Of a stretch of 64,000 nt of DNA, positions 46,279 through 64,000 are shown in pieces. Both the position numbers and the translations under genes were made by a program. The notes below the pieces were generated by a model. The model was not told where the DNA came from. It searched no databases and saw nothing but the letters and a program-made list of their open reading frames with translations. The DNA is from Echeneis naucrates (lineage: Eukaryota > Chordata > Actinopteri > Carangiformes > Echeneidae). Location: positions 7,273,614-7,337,613 of the forward strand of contig NC_042521.1 in the NCBI RefSeq assembly GCF_900963305.1, written 5' to 3'. Each line of letters starts with the position of its first letter. The first letter of the stretch is position 1.

Positions 46279-49200
46279 GTGAGTAGTATTTAGGACTATT
46301 CAGCTTCTGAAACCATTCATTCACAAGTTTGTACCAGTATACAGGTATATTGTACTATTTTCCAGACTTTATCCAATAAAGTTGGCTCGGTTGCCATGGA
46401 ATTTTTTGGTTTTTATTGTTTTGTTTGTTTGTTTTTTTTTTTTACGTGATCTAACATCATAAGTTCAATACTTAGTCATAGTTCAAATAGTCAGTGGGTT
46501 AGAAAGCAGATAAACATTGAAAGAAAGGTTTATAAATTCCAGTTGTGGTATGAATGTTCACTATGGTACTAATGGCAGATCCTCTAATTGCACATATTTA
46601 TGTAAGTCATATTTGTGAGTGTGTTAGACAATTAAATAAGTCAGAAAACAGACAGTGGTACTATGTGTATGTGTGTGAGTAAATCCTATTAGTGCAGATA
46701 GGAATGAAGAAAAGAGTGAACATCACTTGAGTTGAGACTGTGTGTGACTAACTATAATCTTCACACTGTGGCTACTCCAAAAAAAATTAATTCTTGTGAA
46801 GACAGTGGTGAGTCTCAGTTTAGCTTCTATAACCTGAGGGGGAAAATTAGTTTTCCTTTATGTTACTGTGATGAATAAAGCAGGGACGCTCATATATCAT
46901 GGCACCATGCCCTGAAAACGTGCCTTTCTGGCCTGTTATATCCAGGCAATTAAGTTGCCAGCTGCTAGCTTTTAAATATCACAAGCAGTCATTCATGTTG
47001 ACCTTTTGACTCAAACCTCACATAAAATTAGCTTCACAAATTATTAGCACATTCAGAGCTCAATGAGTACCACTTTTTCCTGCCTCTTACTATATTTTGA
47101 GACAATTTTCTCCTTTCTCAGCACCATACCGAATCATCCACTGCAAGTTTCTTTCTCAGCTTTTTGTTTCAGCTGTGAGGAAGCAAGATGATAGCATTTG
47201 GAATTGTCTTGATAGGGTATTTCAGGGGGAACACCAGTTAACACCAGACTGCTTTCTTGTAAGTTTTTGTTTTATTCCTCCAAGACTATCTTAATATATT
47301 ACAGGCATGGTGTCTGATGGTGGCATGGTGTTTGATTAGTAACATTAATCAAAATATTAATTGATAGGAGGGATGGTTTTAAATGGCCTTCGTTATGAGT
47401 CACAGGACAGATTTCCAGCGTGAATTAGGGCATATGGCAAGGAGGTAAAGAAAACTTTAAAAACACCTGTTCAGATACGTCACTACCCCTCTTTAATGGC
47501 ATGAAGTGGTTCAGTCCTGCCTCAGCACTCTTACAGGTGCTTGCTAGCTGTTGTAGTTGCACCAGGTTTCGCTGGAAGTAGGCTGCGGGCCTAACATTAA
47601 GAAAAAAGTGGGAAGACTATAGTCTGTGTGGTAGAAATGACCCAGTTGGCTTAATGTCCAGAGTGAACACCAGACTGAAGAACAGGTGAGTCAGCAGCAG
47701 CCCTGCCTCCCCATCCCTCCCTGTCCCTCCCCATACTGCCTCGTCTCTCTGGTGAGCTTGAGCAACATTCTGTTGAGCCTCATTGCAAGGAGCATGTGGA
47801 ATTTTCTCTCTCTGCCTAAATAAATGTCATGACAGGAATTCAAACTGTAGCACTTAAGAACAAGTGCCACTGAGCATGGATAGGAGAGAGACTAGTTGAG
47901 ATGGGCAACCTTTTGTGTGCTTGCTCATCGTGGAAGGAAAAATACTGATTTCATTTCAATCTCTGGAATAATTGAGCTGTGACTCTAAATATCAACAGTT
48001 TCTTGTTTTACCTTTAACTTTTTGGTATTAAAAAATCCCCATACAATTTGAATTGTGACATTTAGATAGAAGAGCTGCACAAGACCAATGTTCCTGTGAG
48101 GAGTAATGTAAATTGCAATAGCTGGAATAGCAGTAAAAAACACTGTATTTATAAGATGAAAGAGAATTTTAATTCAAACAGCTTTTGAATTTCAACTTCA
48201 AGGCATGGTTGTGAAAACACATCAGTGATGAAAGATAAACAAGGATGCATCAAAGTAGCTATTACAGTTCAGAGGCTCACCTGCACCTTTCACATGTTAT
48301 TTCCATTTAGTAGAATGTGGTTGCTGTGCTTTCCTTTCCTGCTAAAATGGTCTTTAAAAACACGCTGCAAGATAGAAATACATAGAGGCTTTGGCTTGGT
48401 CCCAAAAGAGAGCTTCCCATTCATGGCAACATCCGGCCCGCTGACAAAAGACTTTCAATAGTCTATTCACGTGCACACTCACTCACGCACACACACCCAT
48501 ACGCCTATGCACACACTCCCCCTGCTCCCCCTCCCACCAGATTTTCATAACAATGGCCAGTCCCTGAGATGTAGCACAAATTATAGGAAACTTGCACGTG
48601 CACCCACATGCGAACGCACACAGGGAAAACACTGTTAATCAGACAAACCTCAAACACAATGAAACAATAAGATTTGAAGTTTCTGTGACTTTACCATGTG
48701 TGTTAGTTATTTGTTTATGCTCAGTAAGTGGTGGAAGCTTGGTCAGTTGTTCAGTTGAAGATGTACTCAGCCATATAAATGTCTCTTTGATTAATGGCAG
48801 CTGGCATCTGGTTAACAGTTAAACTCACAACAGCAATGGGTGCCATTTGGTTATGGCTATTGTATGTGGTGTGGTGCCACACTATGAGCACTGAACATGG
48901 TAAGAAAAAATAGAGACCCCAATGTACAAGGTGGAGTATGATTGAAACCCTGTGGTTCAGAAATGGATTGGTTTGCATATTGCAAGCAGCTACTAATTTA
49001 CATGCTGGGCACAGCTAAGGCAACGTCTGGGTTGGCAAAAAAAACAAAACCAAACCCAAAAAACAAACAAAAAAAATATTCTCTTTTCCATTTGCTTTAT
49101 TTATTCCAGACAAGAGCATGTGCCGGCTTGGGTAATCTGTCTTATCTGGGTTAGGCATGTATACCAGGTCTGTTGAGTACTTATGTTATCAGTTACATCA

Positions 49201-49403
49201 TGGACTAATCATTTGGTCTATGTAATATCCCAAATCAGTGAGACATGCCTGTTATTATACCCACAAACCAAACCTATTCAGATGGCTAGGATTGTTTAGT
49301 CAGTAGATAAAATGTTAAATATAACCAATTCACTTTCATACATGCCAATGAACAACTTTAAAAGTTCACATTGAAAAAGTAACAATCAGCGAATATATGA
49401 TTT

Positions 49404-49454
<51 letters not shown>

Positions 49455-49840
49455 TTTTCTGAAATTATATTCATCATTATCAATTATTAATGCATATTTA
49501 TTAATTCCTGTAGAATATGTTAACTTTTCATTTTGGTCTAAAAAGACTTGTCAGGGTTTAAAAGAATATTAGCTCAATATAAAGGTTGGAGATGAGCTTC
49601 ATAAACTGAGATGGGAGGGGTTTCCCATGAATGAAAGAGATGGGATTAGCATATTAATAGGTTTTGGCTCCTCCTGCTGCTCCAGCAGTCCTCTCTCCAA
49701 CTCGCTCCTTCCCTACTCAACTCTTTCAGCTGTGCTGCTCTGTCCTCCTTTTCCTCTCATTCAACTTGAAACAATTGCTGATTTTTTTTTTCTCTCTCTC
49801 TTGCTCTTTCTTTCTCTCTCTGTCCTCCTGTCTCTGTTTC
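46279..49840. other. ptk2 intron, no exon seen
   Basis: AT-rich unique sequence with a (TTTA)n tract at 49,403-49,457 and short T/TC runs. No splice-bounded open frame stood out. Confidence 0.45.
49403..49457. repeat. (TTTA)n microsatellite
   Basis: About 14 tandem TTTA units in a ptk2 intron. Confidence 0.95.
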
Positions 49841-49859
49841 CTTTGTTTTTTGTAGCTTC

Positions 49860-50626
49860 CCTTTTTCTCTTGCTTTCTGTTTTCTAAGAGAAGACGATAA
49901 CACTGTTTCTCACTGAGCCCGGTAATTGGCTCTCCTCCTTTGTGACCACTAACTTGAACTTTTACCGGAGGAGCAGTCTGTCTTCTCACCACCGTGGGAT
50001 CCCAAATCCTCTCCTGGGCGACAGTCACTTCGCACTTCCACAGCAACTGTGTAACTACGGAGTGTAGGCATGGGGCAAAAATCGGGCAAAAAAAAAACAG
50101 TATTGCCATCAGAGAGGCGCCGCTGAGGAGTGGACAAAAAAAGAAGAGGAGAACAGTTTGTCGATGAGAGTAACTTGACATCTCAGGAGATTCTTTTTGT
50201 GCTATTTGTGCACCTGTGGGTTACAGGAAAACAACAAGGAAACACAACTCAAGCAAAGAAGACTCTTTGGGAAGGATGGGAAGTTTTTCCGTTTTCCCAG
50301 TTGATGCAGAAAGCTTCCTTTTTTGAGGAGTACTGTATCTGAAAACTGCTGGCTCATGATAATGTAGAGAAAAAGATTTCTACCCTGGAGTGTGTATGTG
50401 TGTAGTGTTTGTATCGGAGTTATGTCAGAGTGGGCTTACAGTTGTGTCAGGACTGTTTGTGTTTGTTTATGTAACTTTTGAATAAGAGAAGATATCTGTG
50501 TGATGCGTGGTGGTGAAAGTGCAAGCTGTCTATCTGTCCTCAGTGGAGACAGACATAGGGAGGGACAGACATGCGTTTCCATGGCAACAAGTGGCTGTAG
50601 TCCATTCCCAATGTGCTGGGACAGAG
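49860..50626 (+). promoter_or_regulatory. ptk2: Candidate internal promoter / alternative first exon of ptk2
   Basis: GC content and CpG density rise around GACGATAACACTGTTTCTCA and GAGAGGCGCCGCTGAGGAG. Downstream, a well-placed ATG at 50,581 (TTTCCATGG) opens MATSGCSPFPMCWDR plus one base and ends at GAG|GTATGA (50,626). Phase 1 again fits the exon at 51,724, giving MATSGCSPFPMCWDR-EYDRHL. This is a second possible N-terminus. No TATA box or clean transcript start can be shown. Confidence 0.3.
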
Positions 50627-51723
50627 GTATGAATGAAATCTACACACACTCATTCTCTCTCTCACACACACACTCAAGCACAAGTAGCATGAAGCCCCTT
50701 CACAGACTGACATCTGACTCCATGGGAAATGACTTGGTGTACTGCTAAAGCTGTAAGCTGTGCTTGTTTGTACGCCTGTGTGAACAAAGCTCATTACAAA
50801 TTGAAATTGGCAGAATAATGTGGGGGCACATTTTTATCTAACTGATATATCCTTCATCAATTATACAGTCTTTCCTCTGAGCGTTTCTGTTTGTCTGCAT
50901 GTTTCTATTCCGTGCATCTCTCTCTCTCTCTCAGGTATAATTACCTGCTGGAACATATCAATTTTCCTTTAATGGAGGAGAGACGTGAAGCACAGGAAGA
51001 TAGGATACCAGAAAATAGAGAGTGAAAATAGATCTCAGTATCTTTTCTCTCCACAGTCTCATGATTACATTTTCGCACATGCACAAAAACACGTCTCAGA
51101 TCCAAAGGTAGAACTTGTTGGACATTCCCAGATGAAGTTACCATGAAATTCCAGGAAGTGTGTCAATGTCAGGACTTCTTACTCAGGAAAAACGTCAGCG
51201 TGCGGTGCATTGTCCTCTTTCTGTTACAGACCCAAATGCTCACATGCTGAGCCTTGACCTGGACTGCACCTCGGTTCTTTCTTCGTTCTCTCTCCCCACT
51301 ATCTCACTTGTTCAGTTTGCTTCATCTTGCCGAAGTCTGTTGCTTCGAGATCAGGAATTTTCTGTGGCTCATTTCTTTCAAGTATGAGAGAAGGAAGCCT
51401 GAAGTCCAGGACATTACAAGTGCATAAAACAGGGAGGAGAAATATGTAGCTATTTCAGTGATTTCTTAACATTTTATCCACTAATCAAGTAAAGAACTAC
51501 TGGTGTAATTTATAATGAAAACTAATTTCAGATGAAGACCTTTTTATGCAAGGTGAGTTAGTTACTACAGAAGTACCTTCAAGGCAAAAGTACCCCTTGT
51601 TGGAAGTCACTGGACTCAGTGTTTGACTGAAATATTGAATGAAAATATGTTTCATGGTTCAACAATCTCCCTTGCTTTTATTCTTCCTCATTTCTCAAAC
51701 CCCTGTCTTGCTCTCCTCGGCAG

Positions 51724-63208
<11,485 letters not shown>

Positions 63209-64000
63209 GTAAGTATCCATCCTATCTGTAGTGTTATCAAAAGAATTTAGAGCTTCAGTGCAAGTCTTTCAAAATGAGAGGGGATTAGTCTCCTCCTCCT
63301 TATCTGAGGAATCCTTGATGTCCCTAGTTGTCTGAGTTCAAAAGGACCTGAGTCATAACCCTGTTTAAAAAGAACATTAAAGTAACTGTCAGGTTTATGT
63401 TTATTGGAATCTATTGGTGCTCATTTTTTTACAGCCACTTTGATGTTTTTTCCGGGAAACTTCATGTGCTAGTGTTTATTTAGTCTGCCCATAGTGATAA
63501 CGTTTTTTGACAGCTAAAGCAGCACATTGCAGATGATGGAAAAAAAAAATCTGCATTAAATGCATCTTCCCATGTGGGTTAATTTTCAAGCTCTGGATAG
63601 AGCTACAGAAGCATCACATGATCTTCATCATCGCTTGATACACTCCACAATACTTGTGTTAGCAGATAATCACTCTCATCCATCCTTTATCTATTCCACT
63701 TATCCACTTGGGTTCCACTGCTGATAATCATGAAAAACAAACATAATTTAGTGGTTGATTCAGGTACAATTTCTTGTTTTGTGTCCATGTTTTCAAAAAG
63801 TAAACCCAAGGCTTTTTAGTGAAAGCTAATGTGATTTTTGCATCAGACAAAGACAACTAAATACTTCCTGTTTTTTCTCCATTATCGGTCTTTAAATCGC
63901 GGCTCAAAATTCACAGGCCTTCAAAAGAAATTTAGAGAAAAACATTGTTTCTTGAACGCAGAGCGTGTAGTGTTTATCTGTGACTGTAGCTGCCTGGATG

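Noticed and set aside
49726-50181. 151-codon minus-strand open frame with Lys/Glu-rich end
   Set aside because: It arises from the opposite strand of TC-rich tracts; no splice context and low-complexity composition.

Overview
The window is vertebrate nuclear DNA, almost certainly from a teleost fish. The evidence is two intron-split genes whose predicted proteins match DENND3 and focal adhesion kinase (PTK2/FAK), mostly short introns, AT-rich non-coding DNA with many (CA/GT)n tracts, and a small tandem tRNA-His cluster. In human 8q24.3, DENND3 and PTK2 are also neighbours in head-to-head orientation (recalled), so the arrangement looks like old conserved synteny. No prokaryotic, viral or CRISPR feature was seen.

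Layout. 1-5.2 kb: the 5' end of an unidentified minus-strand gene (CpG-rich first exon ending at 4,937, second exon 3,805-3,886) that runs off the left edge. 6.0-6.2 kb: an orphan exon-like minus-strand segment with its own stop and polyadenylation signal. 10.1-25.2 kb (minus): dennd3, a Rab12 exchange factor. I could join 29 coding exons into one frame of about 1,267 codons, plus an optional upstream exon. 28.4-31.0 kb: a tRNA-His(GTG) cluster with five well-formed copies, one with an acceptor-stem mismatch, one CpG-decayed copy and several stubs, arranged as inverted pairs inside a roughly 450-bp-armed palindrome. 32.0 kb onwards (plus): ptk2, with a GC-rich leader exon, a 19-kb first intron and eleven coding exons giving the FERM domain. 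It leaves the window at the right before the Tyr397 linker and kinase domain.

The most interesting points are these: (i) candidate alternative FAK N-termini from upstream exons that splice in frame to the canonical first coding exon; (ii) a (GT)60 array that takes the place of the polypyrimidine tract at the 3' splice site of a FERM F3 exon; (iii) the palindromic tRNA-His cluster, in which one copy differs from its sisters almost only by CpG-type transitions while another has been cut out at a 3-base microhomology; (iv) a stop-free dennd3 intron whose length is a multiple of three, inside the DENN module; (v) the orphan terminal exon at 6.0 kb. There is no evidence of an operon-like system. 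The two large genes share an intergenic region that holds the tRNA cluster.
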